From NCBI GenBank assembly GCA_963775835.1, contig CAVZKV010000009.1, forward strand, positions 124,001 through 188,000: DNA of 64,000 bases, given 5' to 3'. The stretch is from AWTP1-13 sp963775835 (lineage in GTDB: Bacteria; Pseudomonadota; Alphaproteobacteria; Rhizobiales; Hyphomicrobiaceae). Shown here one piece after another: positions 19,015 to 28,079 of this stretch. Under the pieces are notes generated by a model, which did not search any database, had not been told where the DNA came from, and saw only the letters and a list, made by a program, of their open reading frames with translations. Each line of letters opens with the position of its first letter. Within the stretch, counting starts at the first letter, position 1. The position numbers were made by a program, and so were the translations under genes.

Positions 19015-19877
19015 ATGAGCGTGAGCAGCGCCGGCGGAGGGGGGCTTGGCGACCTCCTGGGCACGCTGCAACGGCTGGCGGCCCAGGGTCGTGGCGGCCT
19101 CCTCGATGCCCTGGGTGAGCTCCTGGGGCGCGCGACCGCCGGGGTGCGCGAGGGCACCGGCCGTCCGGACCAGGCGACGGGGGCCTCCAAGTATTCGCGC
19201 GAAGCGATCGAGAAGATGACCGGCAAACCCCCCGCCGAGCTCCTTGCCGAGCTCAAGGCGCTGGCCGCCGACAATCGCTTGGGCGCCGGCGCGGCGCTGG
19301 CTGGCCTCGGCGCCCTCGTTCTCGGCACGCAGGCCGGCCGCTCGCTGGCGGCAACGGCAGCCAAACTCGGCGGCCTTGCCTACAAGGCCCACCAGAACTA
19401 CCAAGCGGGTCGACCCGCGTTGACGGGCGTGCGCGCGGCCGATTAGGAGCAGCAGCTGACAGGCGGCACCGGAAGGCTCCGGCTTCGAGGCCGGCGCGCT
19501 CAGCAATGACGGGGCAAGTCTGCTGATCCGCACCATGATCGCGGCGGCCGCCGCCGACGGACGCATTGACGCCAGCGAACGACAGAGAATTCTGGGCAGC
19601 TTGAGGCAGGCCGGGCCTGCCGTCGAGGCGCAGCGCGCAACGCCCGGCGTCCCCGGCCGATCTTGCTCGCGAGGTGTCCTCTCCCGAACAGGCCGTCCAG
19701 GTCTATACGGCCGCGCGCATCGCCGTCGATCTCGATGGCGAGGAAGAGCACGCCTTTCTGATGGCGTTGGCGGCCCAGCTGGGCATCGACCGCAGCCTCG
19801 CCGCGCATATTGATGCGGCCGCGGGTGGCGGTGAGCACCGCCACAGCGCGCAAGGTCGCGGGCAGGCGGTAAGCTAG
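19015..19877 (+). pseudogene. DUF533 (YebE/TerB-like) protein gene broken by several frameshifts
   Basis: Three successive frames carry parts of one DUF533 protein. The first part (19015-19446) has KYSREAIEKMTGKPPAELLAEL, a hydrophobic GAALAGLGALVLG and LAYKAHQNYQAG and ends in a stop. The second (around 19490-19625) has SLLIRTMIAAAAADGRID. The third (about 19644-19877) has SPADLAREVSSPEQAVQVY and AARIAVDLDGEEEHAFL. At least two, probably three, indels are needed to join them. DUF533 proteins are tellurite-resistance-B-like membrane-associated proteins of unknown role. Unlike the other broken genes here, the breaks are not at GANTC-like sites. Confidence 0.7.
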
Positions 19878-20212
19878 GGCGAACCGCCATCGAACAAACA
19901 CGGTTGCAGGTCGGATGGCGGCCGCCGCGGAATGCGCCGATGCGGGCCAAAATCGACCCGATCCGTCAGGCCCGGATAGCGCGCCTGAAATTCCGCCAGA
20001 GCCTTGTCCCGGCTGCCCGCAAAACGGCGCTGTTCCCAGATTTCATAGAGGCGGCGCGGGTCGCAGCCGTAGCGCAGCAGGATGTCTTTGCGGCGTATCC
20101 TGAGCCAGCGGGCGATCCAAATGTCGATGGCATCTTGCTCCGTGAGCGGGCGCCCCGTGGCGGCCGCCGGGCGGCCATCGCGCAAATTGCACACTTGACT
20201 GGCGAACAACAT
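19874..20212 (-). CDS. Conserved hypothetical protein
   Basis: 112 residues with a striking basic core (DIWIARWLRIRRKDILLRYG, CDPRRLYEIWEQ) and end HRRIPRRPPSDLQPCLFDGG. It resembles a small conserved alphaproteobacterial protein whose role I do not know. No signal peptide or membrane segment. It overlaps the end of the DUF533 remnant by four bases and is divergent from hisA, 68 bases apart. Confidence 0.6.
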   Translation of the reverse strand: MLFASQVCNLRDGRPAAATGRPLTEQDAIDIWIARWLRIRRKDILLRYGCDPRRLYEIWEQRRFAGSRDKALAEFQARYPGLTDRVDFGPHRRIPRRPPSDLQPCLFDGGSP

Positions 20213-20280
20213 CCCGCACTGATCGCCGATGAAAGCAGCAAACTGATGGCCGCGCCCGGCCGCTCCCGCGAGACCACGAC

Positions 20281-21036
20281 GTGATCCTGTTTCCCGCCAT
20301 CGACCTCAAAGACGGCAAGTGCGTGCGCCTGAGGCTCGGCGACATGGCGGCCGCCACCGTCTTCAACGATGATCCGGCGGCGCAGGCCAAGCTGTTCGAG
20401 ACACAGGGCTTTCGTTACCTGCACCTGGTCGACCTCGACGGTGCCTTCGCCGGCCGCCCGGTCAACGCGGCCGCCGTCGGCACGATTCTCAAGACCGTCG
20501 GGATCCCGGTGCAACTCGGCGGTGGCATCCGCGATCTCGCCACGATCGAGGCCTGGCTGGACCAGGGCGTCAGCCGCGTCATTCTCGGTACCATCGCCGT
20601 GCGCGAGCCTGAACTGGTCCGGCAAGCCGCACGGCGCTTTCCCGGGCGCATCGCCGTTGGCATCGACGCCAAGGACGGCAAGGTTGCCGTGGAAGGCTGG
20701 GCGATCACCAGCGAGCTGTCGGCGCTCGATCTGGCGCGGCGCTGTCAAGACGCCGGCGTCGCCGCCATCGTCTATACCGATGTGGCGCGCGATGGCGTGC
20801 TCAAGGGGCTGAATTTGCCGGCAACCGTGGCGCTCGCCCAGCAAACCGCCATTCCCGTCATAGCCTCGGGCGGTCTTGCCGGCATCGCGGATGTCGAGGC
20901 GCTTCTGCAACCACAGTACGCGTTGCTGGAGGGCGCCATTGCCGGGCGTGCCCTCTACGACGGTCGGCTCGATGCGCGCGCGGCTCTGGCCCTGATCGGG
21001 GGTGGCGACGTCGGCCAGAAACTTGGCAAGCCTTGA
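20281..21036 (+). CDS. hisA: Phosphoribosylformimino-5-aminoimidazole carboxamide ribotide isomerase
   Basis: 251 residues from a GTG start. The (beta/alpha)8 barrel patterns are complete: ILFPAIDLKDGKCVRL with the catalytic Asp, LHLVDLDGAF, IPVQLGGGIR, YTDVARDGVLKG with the second catalytic Asp, and PVIASGGLAG. It performs the Amadori rearrangement of ProFAR in histidine synthesis. hisF follows after 211 bases; hisH, hisE and hisI are not in the window. Confidence 0.95.
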   Translation: MILFPAIDLKDGKCVRLRLGDMAAATVFNDDPAAQAKLFETQGFRYLHLVDLDGAFAGRPVNAAAVGTILKTVGIPVQLGGGIRDLATIEAWLDQGVSRVILGTIAVREPELVRQAARRFPGRIAVGIDAKDGKVAVEGWAITSELSALDLARRCQDAGVAAIVYTDVARDGVLKGLNLPATVALAQQTAIPVIASGGLAGIADVEALLQPQYALLEGAIAGRALYDGRLDARAALALIGGGDVGQKLGKP

Positions 21037-21247
21037 GCGGCCGGTCGCGCTCCGCCTCGGCCCCCCTATGGTGCGCTGCTGCGCCCTTGCGCGTGCCGGC
21101 CGAACGCGGGCCAGTTTGCCCATGCACGCGACGCTTTGAGCCAGGCGGCCGGGCCAGCCCCCCGCCGCCGGCGGGTCGGCCGGGGCCTTCTGCAGGCGAG
21201 GTCATTTTTTGTTGCGCCCCGCGGCCAGGCGTCGCAAAAACCTGTCC

Positions 21248-22030
21248 ATGCTCAAGATCCGCATTATTCCCTGCCTCGACGTCAAGGACGGGCGCGTGGT
21301 CAAGGGTATCAACTTTGTCGATCTCAAGGACGCGGGCGATCCCGTGGAGGCGGCCGCCGCCTACGATGCGGCCGGGGCGGACGAGTTGTGCTTTCTCGAT
21401 ATTGCCGCGAGCCACGAACACCGCGATACGATCTTCGAGATCGTCGAGCGCACGGCCTCGCGCTGCTTCATGCCCCTCACGGTCGGGGGTGGTGTGCGCA
21501 CCAGTGCCGACATTCGCCAATTGTTGCGGGCCGGCGCCGACAAGGTTTCCATCAATACGGCAGCCGTCAACCGCCGCCAACTGGTGGCCGAAGCGGCCGA
21601 CAAATTCGGCGCCCAATGCATCGTGGTTGCGATCGACGCCAAAAGGGTCGCCCACCCCCCCCGGGCGCCGCGCTGGGAGATATTCACCCATGGCGGCCGG
21701 AACCCGACCGGGCTTGATGCCGTTGCCTATGCCCGAGAGGTCGTGGCGCTGGGTGCCGGTGAAATTCTGCTCACCTCAATGGATCGCGATGGCACCCAGG
21801 CGGGGTTCGACCTCGAACTCACGCGGGCCGTCGCTGATGCCGTCCCAGTGCCGGTCATCGCCTCGGGTGGTGTTGGTAGCCTCGATCACCTCGTGGCGGG
21901 GGTCAGGCTCGGCCATGCGAGCGCGGTATTGGCCGCCTCGATTTTCCATTACGGAACGTTCACAATCGCCGAGGCCAAGCGGCACATGGCGGCCGCCGGT
22001 GTGCCCATGCGCCTTGACGCCACGGCGTAA
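21248..22030 (+). CDS. hisF: Imidazole glycerol phosphate synthase cyclase subunit
   Basis: 260 residues beginning MLKIRIIPCLDVKDGRVVKGINF, with CFLDIAASHEHRDT, LTVGGGVRT, TSMDRDGTQAGFD and PVIASGGVGS, all family hallmarks including both catalytic Asp residues. It closes the imidazole ring using ammonia from HisH, giving IGP and AICAR. I chose the ATG at 21248; a frame 39 bases longer has no ribosome site or homology. The insert KRVAHPPRAPRWEIF is somewhat unusual in the mid-region. Confidence 0.95.
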   Translation: MLKIRIIPCLDVKDGRVVKGINFVDLKDAGDPVEAAAAYDAAGADELCFLDIAASHEHRDTIFEIVERTASRCFMPLTVGGGVRTSADIRQLLRAGADKVSINTAAVNRRQLVAEAADKFGAQCIVVAIDAKRVAHPPRAPRWEIFTHGGRNPTGLDAVAYAREVVALGAGEILLTSMDRDGTQAGFDLELTRAVADAVPVPVIASGGVGSLDHLVAGVRLGHASAVLAASIFHYGTFTIAEAKRHMAAAGVPMRLDATA

Positions 22031-22414
22031 ACCTCCTTCACTTGCGGTGGATCGCAGCGCTCGCCGCAGTGATTCGGGCACAGTGCAAGCCGAGAGTGGC
22101 TCGGCCTTCACCATGCGCTGCGCCGGCTGTGGAAATATCGTTGCTAAAAGCGCAAAGTGGATTGCGGCGGGGCCCGGGGCCTCGGCTCGTCTCTCTTACG
22201 TATACGCCAGTGCGCGCAACTTGGATCTGCTTGAGAAAGACGATTGCCTGAACGGCGAACAATCCCCATCTTCTCATTGCCCACTGTGGCGAAGCGGGCA
22301 GCGCTGTGGCGCGATCCGGCAACGCCGGGTGAGCAAAGTGTTAGGTGCCTACCTCCGCCTCACTTTTTTGGTCTAATCTCGGTAGGAATGCGCCGACTGC
22401 AGAGGCGATGAAAG
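22031..22414 (+). other. Intergenic stretch before prkA
   Basis: About 380 bases with no credible gene. It must contain the promoter for the prkA cluster, but I could not identify a confident promoter motif. Confidence 0.4.
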
Positions 22415-24361
22415 ATGACGACGAAGGACAGCATCTTCGACCTCTATGCTCAGGCATACGAGAGCCAGAGACAGCACCGTCTGTCTCTTCGCGAGTATTT
22501 GGAGACCTGTCGGACCGATCCGTCGATGTATGCGGGAACGGCCGAACGCATGATCAGCGCCATCGGTGAGCCCGAGCTGGTCGACACCGCCAAGGACGCG
22601 CGGCTCGGCCGCATCTTCATGAACCGGACGCTCAAGGTCTATCCGGCGTTCAGCGACTTTTACGGTCTTGAAGAGACGATCGAGCGGATCGTCGGCTTCT
22701 TCCGCCACGCGGCGCAGGGGCTGGAGGAGAAAAAGCAGATCCTCTATCTGCTGGGTCCGGTCGGCGGCGGCAAATCCTCGCTGGCGGATCGGCTCAAGGA
22801 CCTGATGGAGAAGCGCCCCGTCTACGTCCTTGCCACCAACGATGGAATTAGCCCGATCTTCGAAAGTCCCCTCGGGCTGTTCGATCCGATCTCGATGGGC
22901 GCCATGCTGGAGGACCGCTACGGGATTCCGCAGCGCATCCTGACGGGCAACATGTCGCCTTGGGCGGTGAAGCGGCTCGACGAGTTCGGCGGCGATATTT
23001 CCAAGTTCTCGGTCATCAAGCTGCAGCCCTCGAAACTGCGGCAGATCTGCGTTGCCAAAACCGAGCCCGGCGATGAGAACAACCAGGATATCTCGTCCCT
23101 GGTCGGTAAGGTCGACATTCGCAAACTTGAGCACTTCGGCCAAAACGACGCAGACGCTTACTCCTACTCCGGCGGCCTCAATCGCACGACCCAGGGCGTT
23201 CTCGAATTCGTCGAAATGTTCAAGGCGCCGCTGAAGATGCTGCACCCGTTGCTCACGGCGACCCAGGATCGCACCTACGTGGGTACGGAAAATGTCGGCG
23301 CCATGCCGTATCAGGGCCTGATCATCGCCCATTCCAACGAGAGTGAGTGGCAATCCTTCCGCGCCAACAAGAACAACGAGGCCTTCCTCGACCGAATCAG
23401 CGTCATCAAGGTGCCCTATTGCCTGCGCGTCGCCGAGGAGAAAAGGATCTACGAGAAGCTATTGGCATCGAGCGAACTCAAGGATGCCGATATTGCGCCT
23501 GGTACGCTGGACATGCTGGCACGGTTCTCCGTGCTGACGCGGCTCAAACCGCACGAAAATTCGTCGCTTTATTCCAAGATGCGGGTCTACGACGGGGAGA
23601 GCCTGAAGGATACCGATCCGCACGCCAAGACCATCCAGGAGTATCGCGACGCCGCCGGCGTGACCGAAGGTATGGACGGTGGCTCAACCCGGTTTGCCTA
23701 TAAGATCCTATCGGAAACCTTCAATTTCGATACGCACGAGGTGGCGGCCGACCCCGTGCATCTGCTCTATGTGATCGAGCAGGCCGTCCGCCGCGAGCAG
23801 TTGCCCGAGGAAACGGAAGCGCGTTGGCTCGAGTTCTTGAAAGAAGAGCTGTCGCCCCGCTATGCCGAGTTCATCGGCAACGAGATCCAGAAGGCCTACC
23901 TGGAATCCTATAACGACTTCGGTCAGAATTTGTTTGATCGCTACGTGGCCTACGCCGACGCCTGGATCGAGGACCATGATTTCAAGGATCCCGATACCGG
24001 ACAGCTGATGAGCCGCCAGGTGCTGGAGCAGGAACTTTCCAAGATCGAGAAGCCTGCGGGTATTGCCAACCCGAAGGACTTCCGCTTCGAGGTGGTCAAA
24101 TTCTCCCTGCGCGCGCGCTCCAAGAACGGCGGCAAGAATCCGAGCTGGACCAGCTACGAAAAGATCCGGGAAGTGATCGAGCGGCGCATGTTCAGCCAAG
24201 TCGAGGACCTGTTGCCTGTGATCAGTTTCGGCAAAAAACAGGACAGCGAGACCGAAAAAAAGCACGAGGAGTTCGTGCAGCGCATGGTCGAGCGTGACTA
24301 CACGCCGCGTCAGGTGCGTCGTCTGGTCGAATGGTACATGCGGGTGAAGAAATCGAGCTAA
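22415..24361 (+). CDS. prkA: PrkA family serine protein kinase
   Basis: 648 residues, the usual length. The N-terminal AAA+ part has a P-loop (GPVGGGKSS, about residue 112), and the C-terminal kinase-like region follows; other markers are MPYQGLIIAHSNESEW and LSETFNFDTHEVAADP. PrkA (YeaG in E. coli) is a stress- and starvation-induced ATPase/kinase. It starts the three-gene cluster prkA, yeaH, spoVR, conserved in many Proteobacteria. The start follows GAGGCGATGAAAG. Confidence 0.95.
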   Translation: MTTKDSIFDLYAQAYESQRQHRLSLREYLETCRTDPSMYAGTAERMISAIGEPELVDTAKDARLGRIFMNRTLKVYPAFSDFYGLEETIERIVGFFRHAAQGLEEKKQILYLLGPVGGGKSSLADRLKDLMEKRPVYVLATNDGISPIFESPLGLFDPISMGAMLEDRYGIPQRILTGNMSPWAVKRLDEFGGDISKFSVIKLQPSKLRQICVAKTEPGDENNQDISSLVGKVDIRKLEHFGQNDADAYSYSGGLNRTTQGVLEFVEMFKAPLKMLHPLLTATQDRTYVGTENVGAMPYQGLIIAHSNESEWQSFRANKNNEAFLDRISVIKVPYCLRVAEEKRIYEKLLASSELKDADIAPGTLDMLARFSVLTRLKPHENSSLYSKMRVYDGESLKDTDPHAKTIQEYRDAAGVTEGMDGGSTRFAYKILSETFNFDTHEVAADPVHLLYVIEQAVRREQLPEETEARWLEFLKEELSPRYAEFIGNEIQKAYLESYNDFGQNLFDRYVAYADAWIEDHDFKDPDTGQLMSRQVLEQELSKIEKPAGIANPKDFRFEVVKFSLRARSKNGGKNPSWTSYEKIREVIERRMFSQVEDLLPVISFGKKQDSETEKKHEEFVQRMVERDYTPRQVRRLVEWYMRVKKSS

Positions 24362-24476
24362 GCAGCCCGAGGGCTAGGCGGTTGCCGGAGCTTCAGCGCC
24401 CGTTACCCGGTTGGCGGCGCTTGCGATCCATGCTGTTTATCGCATACTTGCCTGGGCTGCAGTGGCTAGGAAACTC

Positions 24477-25763
24477 ATGCAGATCGTCGATCGCCGTCTA
24501 AACCCGAAGTCCAAGAGCCTTGGTAATCGCCAGCGCTTCTTGCGGCGAGCCAAGGCGGAGATTCGCGAGGCCATCAGGGATTCTTTGAAATCGCGCAAAG
24601 TCTCGGAAGCCGAGGGCGCGGAGAAGGTCACTATCCGCTCAAAGAGTTTGCGCGAGCCCAGTTTCTCCCTCGGCCGCTCGACCGGTGCCCGTGATCATGT
24701 TCTGCCGGGCAACGAGGAATACCGGGTCGGTGACGAGATCCCCAAGCCACAGGGTGGCGGCGGAGGACGGGGCAACCAGGGAAGTCCCGATGGTGAGGGC
24801 CAGGACGAGTTCACCTTCACTTTGACCAAGGAGGAATTCCTCGACCTGTTCTTCGACGATCTGAAGCTTCCCAACTTGATCAAGGTCAGACTGAAGGACC
24901 TGAAGGCGCCGAAGTTTGCGCGCGCCGGCTTTACCAGCGACGGACCGCCGGCCCGGCTCAGCCGCACCCGCACCATGCGCAAAAGCCTTGGTCGGCGCCT
25001 GGCGCTGCATCGGCCAAGCCTGACGGAAATCGAGGCCCTGGAGGCGGAACTACGGGCGGCGGAAGACGAGGTGCCGTGCGATGAGGCGAAGGTCTCGACG
25101 CTGCGCGTCAAGATCGAGCACAAGCAGCGGCTACGCCGCACCATTGCCTACATCGACCCGCTCGATCTGCAGTACAGCCGCTTCGAACGCGTGCCAAAGC
25201 CGACGACGCAGGCCGTCATGTTCTGTCTGATGGATGCTTCCGCGTCGATGACCGAGCCGCTCAAGGACTTGGCCAAACGCTTTTTCATGCTCTTGCACGT
25301 GTTCCTCTCACGCTACTATCGCGAGGTTCACCTGGTGTTCATTCGGCACACCAGTACGGCGGCCGAGGTCGACGAGGAGACGTTCTTTCGCGGCACCGAG
25401 ACCGGCGGTACGGTGATCTCCACGGCGCTCGAAGAGATGTTGAAAGTCGTGCGCGATCGCTATTCGCCGGCGGATTGGAACATCTATGCCGCCCAGGCCT
25501 CCGACGGTGACAACTTTCACGACGATATGCCGCGTACACTCGACCTCTTGAGTAAAGAAGTCTTGCCGATTTGCCAGTATTTCGCCTACATCGAGACGAC
25601 GCACGGCGAACGTTTCAACGATTCTGTCGAGACGCCGGTTTGGCACGGCTACGCGGAAATTGTCCGGACACGAAAGAACTTCGCCATGCGGCGCGTGGCC
25701 TCACCGGAGGACATCTTTCCCGTCTTTCATGAGCTGTTTTCGGCCAACGCCGTCACCACCTGA
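24477..25763 (+). CDS. yeaH: YeaH/YhbH family protein (DUF444, VWA-like)
   Basis: 428 residues, matching the E. coli YeaH length. It begins MQIVDRRLNPKSKSLGNRQRF; a Gly-rich linker (GGGGGRGNQG) follows at about residue 100, then a von Willebrand A-type domain with the metal-site motif DASASMTE. This start has AGGAAA six bases upstream; an ATG-like frame 66 bases earlier is hydrophobic and unlikely. The protein acts with PrkA and SpoVR in stationary-phase stress; its molecular role is not established. Confidence 0.93.
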   Translation: MQIVDRRLNPKSKSLGNRQRFLRRAKAEIREAIRDSLKSRKVSEAEGAEKVTIRSKSLREPSFSLGRSTGARDHVLPGNEEYRVGDEIPKPQGGGGGRGNQGSPDGEGQDEFTFTLTKEEFLDLFFDDLKLPNLIKVRLKDLKAPKFARAGFTSDGPPARLSRTRTMRKSLGRRLALHRPSLTEIEALEAELRAAEDEVPCDEAKVSTLRVKIEHKQRLRRTIAYIDPLDLQYSRFERVPKPTTQAVMFCLMDASASMTEPLKDLAKRFFMLLHVFLSRYYREVHLVFIRHTSTAAEVDEETFFRGTETGGTVISTALEEMLKVVRDRYSPADWNIYAAQASDGDNFHDDMPRTLDLLSKEVLPICQYFAYIETTHGERFNDSVETPVWHGYAEIVRTRKNFAMRRVASPEDIFPVFHELFSANAVTT

Positions 25764-25774
25764 GGAGCTGGATC

Positions 25775-27331
25775 TTGACCGACACCAAGCTGCCTCCGCG
25801 ACGTAAAAGCCGCGTCCGCCCCCTGTTTGATGGGTCGGAGTGGAACTTTGATCTGTTGCGAAAGACCTACGACACGATGGGTGAGGTCGCCCTGGGTGAA
25901 CTCGGGCTCGACATTTATCCCAATCAGATCGAGGTAATTACCGCCGAGCAGATGCTCGACGCCTATTCCTCAATCGGCATGCCGCTGATGTACCGGCATT
26001 GGTCGTTCGGCAAGCGGTTCGCCCACGATGAGGCGTTCTACAAGAGGGGTATGCGCAGTCTGGCCTACGAATTGGTCATCAATTCCGATCCCTGCATCAA
26101 TTACATCATGGAGGAGAACTCCATGACCATGCAGGCTCTGGTGCTGGCCCACGCCGCCTACGGCCACAACCACTTTTTCAAGAACAACTATCAGTTCCGG
26201 CTGTGGACCCAGCCCGACCACATCATCGACTATCTGGAGTTTGCCAAGCGCTATGTCGCCGAATGCGAGGAGCGGCACGGCCAAGATGCGGTCGAAAGCG
26301 TGCTCGATGCCGCGCACGCGCTGATGAACCACGGCGTGAGCCGAGATTTCAGGACCAGGCCGCGCGATGTCGCCAAGCGCGAGCGGGAGAAGGCCGAACG
26401 GCGCCGGGCTTACGAGGAGGCGACTTACGACGATATCTATCGCACGCTACCCGAAATCGTGCGCGAGAATGTGTCGGTGTCATCGGCATCCAAGAACGAG
26501 CAACGGCGGCTCGGCCTGCCGGAGGAGAACCTGCTTTACTTCCTGGAGAAGCATGCGCCCAAGCTCCAGGACTGGCAGGCGGAGCTCTTGCGCATCGTGC
26601 GCCTGCTCTCGCAATATTTCTATCCGCAGCGCCAAACCAAGATGATGAACGAGGGTTGCGCCACTTTCGTCCACTATGAGATCATCAATCGGCTCTATGA
26701 GCGTGGTCTGTTGACCGACGGCACCATGCTGGAATTCCTGCACTCGCATTCCTCCGTCATCTATCAGCCCGCCTTCAATGATCGTCGCTTTGGCGGTTTC
26801 AATCCCTATGCGCTCGGTTTTGCCATGATGAGCGACATCAAGCGCATCTGCCTCGAGCCCACCGATGAAGACCGAGCCTGGTTTCCCGATTTCGCCGGCT
26901 GCGGCGACGCGCTCGGCACTTTGCGCCAGGCCTGGGCGGAGTTCCGCGACGAGAGCTTTATCCTACAATATTTGAGCCCCAAGTTGATCCGCGATTTCCG
27001 CCTGTTTGCCGTCAGCGACGATGCCAAAGATGCGGCCATGCGGGTGGCCGCCATCCACGATGAGCAGGGCTACAAAGACATACGCCGCCGCTTGGCGCGG
27101 CACTACGACATCGCCGTGCAGGATCCCGATCTGCAGGTTACCGATGCGGACCTGTCCGGCAGCCGGCGGCTCGTGCTCACCCACTATGTGCGCAAGGGTA
27201 TCCTCTTGGACAAGGCCGAGGCCGAACGCACCCTGCAGTATCTGGCCCAGCTGTGGGGCTATCGGGTGAAGCTGGTCGAAAGCGACGATGGGCGCGTGCT
27301 GAAGGAGCACGAGGCTCTACCAATGCCGTAG
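25775..27331 (+). CDS. SpoVR family protein (YcgB type)
   Basis: 518 residues starting with TTG at 25775, chosen because GAGGAG lies eight bases upstream and the gap to yeaH is only 11 bases. Typical patterns are GLDIYPNQIEVITAEQMLDAY, YRHWSFGKRF and NEGCATFVHYEI. Named after a Bacillus cortex-formation gene, but in Proteobacteria it belongs to the prkA-yeaH stress module. Downstream the convergent pdeM ends 19 bases away. Confidence 0.93.
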   Translation: MTDTKLPPRRKSRVRPLFDGSEWNFDLLRKTYDTMGEVALGELGLDIYPNQIEVITAEQMLDAYSSIGMPLMYRHWSFGKRFAHDEAFYKRGMRSLAYELVINSDPCINYIMEENSMTMQALVLAHAAYGHNHFFKNNYQFRLWTQPDHIIDYLEFAKRYVAECEERHGQDAVESVLDAAHALMNHGVSRDFRTRPRDVAKREREKAERRRAYEEATYDDIYRTLPEIVRENVSVSSASKNEQRRLGLPEENLLYFLEKHAPKLQDWQAELLRIVRLLSQYFYPQRQTKMMNEGCATFVHYEIINRLYERGLLTDGTMLEFLHSHSSVIYQPAFNDRRFGGFNPYALGFAMMSDIKRICLEPTDEDRAWFPDFAGCGDALGTLRQAWAEFRDESFILQYLSPKLIRDFRLFAVSDDAKDAAMRVAAIHDEQGYKDIRRRLARHYDIAVQDPDLQVTDADLSGSRRLVLTHYVRKGILLDKAEAERTLQYLAQLWGYRVKLVESDDGRVLKEHEALPMP

Positions 27332-27350
27332 CGTGGCGGCCAGGCGCGGC

Positions 27351-28076
27351 TCAGTCCCGGCTGAGCAGGCGCGTGGCAACGGCGTAGAGCCCTTCCTGTC
27401 CCAGCATCCACACGGCCATGCCGCCGGTGCCGAACAGCGGCAGAAAGGCATCATCCAGCACGTTGAGTCCGCCCGTAAAGGCGCCGAACGCCGGCATGAT
27501 GATGCGCCGGCCGTTGCCAACGAAGCAAGGTCGGCGAATGGAGGTGCCATAGAGCGACAGCTTGGCGGCGGGATGCATGTGTCCGGCAATCTCATGCGTG
27601 GCAGAGCCGCAAGCCGGTTCATGGCGCAGCGTGATGCCGGCGAGCTTGATCTCATCGTCGATCCGGCCGCCAAACTCCGGGGCAATGCGTCCGTCATGAT
27701 TGCCGCTAAGCCAGATCCACTCACGATCCTCCTGCAGGATCTTGAGCCGCTCGAGATCATCCGCGCCAATGCGGCGCGCGGCGCCTTGATCGTGGAAGCT
27801 ATCGCCGAGCGCAATGACCCGACGCGGCTGATAGCGGTCGATGGCCTCCGCCAGCCTGATCAAGGTCTCGCGGGTATCGTAAGGGGGCAGGAAAGCCCCC
27901 GCCTCCGCCCGCGCCGAAGCCTTCTCCAGATGGAGGTCGGCGACCAGCAGAGCCGCTTCGGCCGGCCAGTAGATTGCGCCCGTGCTGTCCGCGATCAGGG
28001 ACTTGCCGCAAATCGAAATGGCCTGCTCCGCCCGGTCGGCCAGCACGGTCAGGCGTTCGGACTTGAGCTCGAGCAT
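27351..28076 (-). CDS. pdeM: Ligase-associated DNA damage response endonuclease PdeM
   Basis: 241 residues of the calcineurin-like phosphoesterase fold, with the metal motifs VADLHLEK, ALGDSFHD, LSGNHDG and AGHMHP in order. It is one of four proteins (helicase, ligase, exonuclease-like, PdeM) of the 'ligase-associated' repair set. The ATG is three bases after the stop of the helicase gene, with AAGGGGG inside the helicase end as ribosome site, so the two are translationally linked. The ligase and exonuclease genes are not next to them here. Confidence 0.9.
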   Translation of the reverse strand: MLELKSERLTVLADRAEQAISICGKSLIADSTGAIYWPAEAALLVADLHLEKASARAEAGAFLPPYDTRETLIRLAEAIDRYQPRRVIALGDSFHDQGAARRIGADDLERLKILQEDREWIWLSGNHDGRIAPEFGGRIDDEIKLAGITLRHEPACGSATHEIAGHMHPAAKLSLYGTSIRRPCFVGNGRRIIMPAFGAFTGGLNVLDDAFLPLFGTGGMAVWMLGQEGLYAVATRLLSRD

Positions 28077-28079
28077 GCA

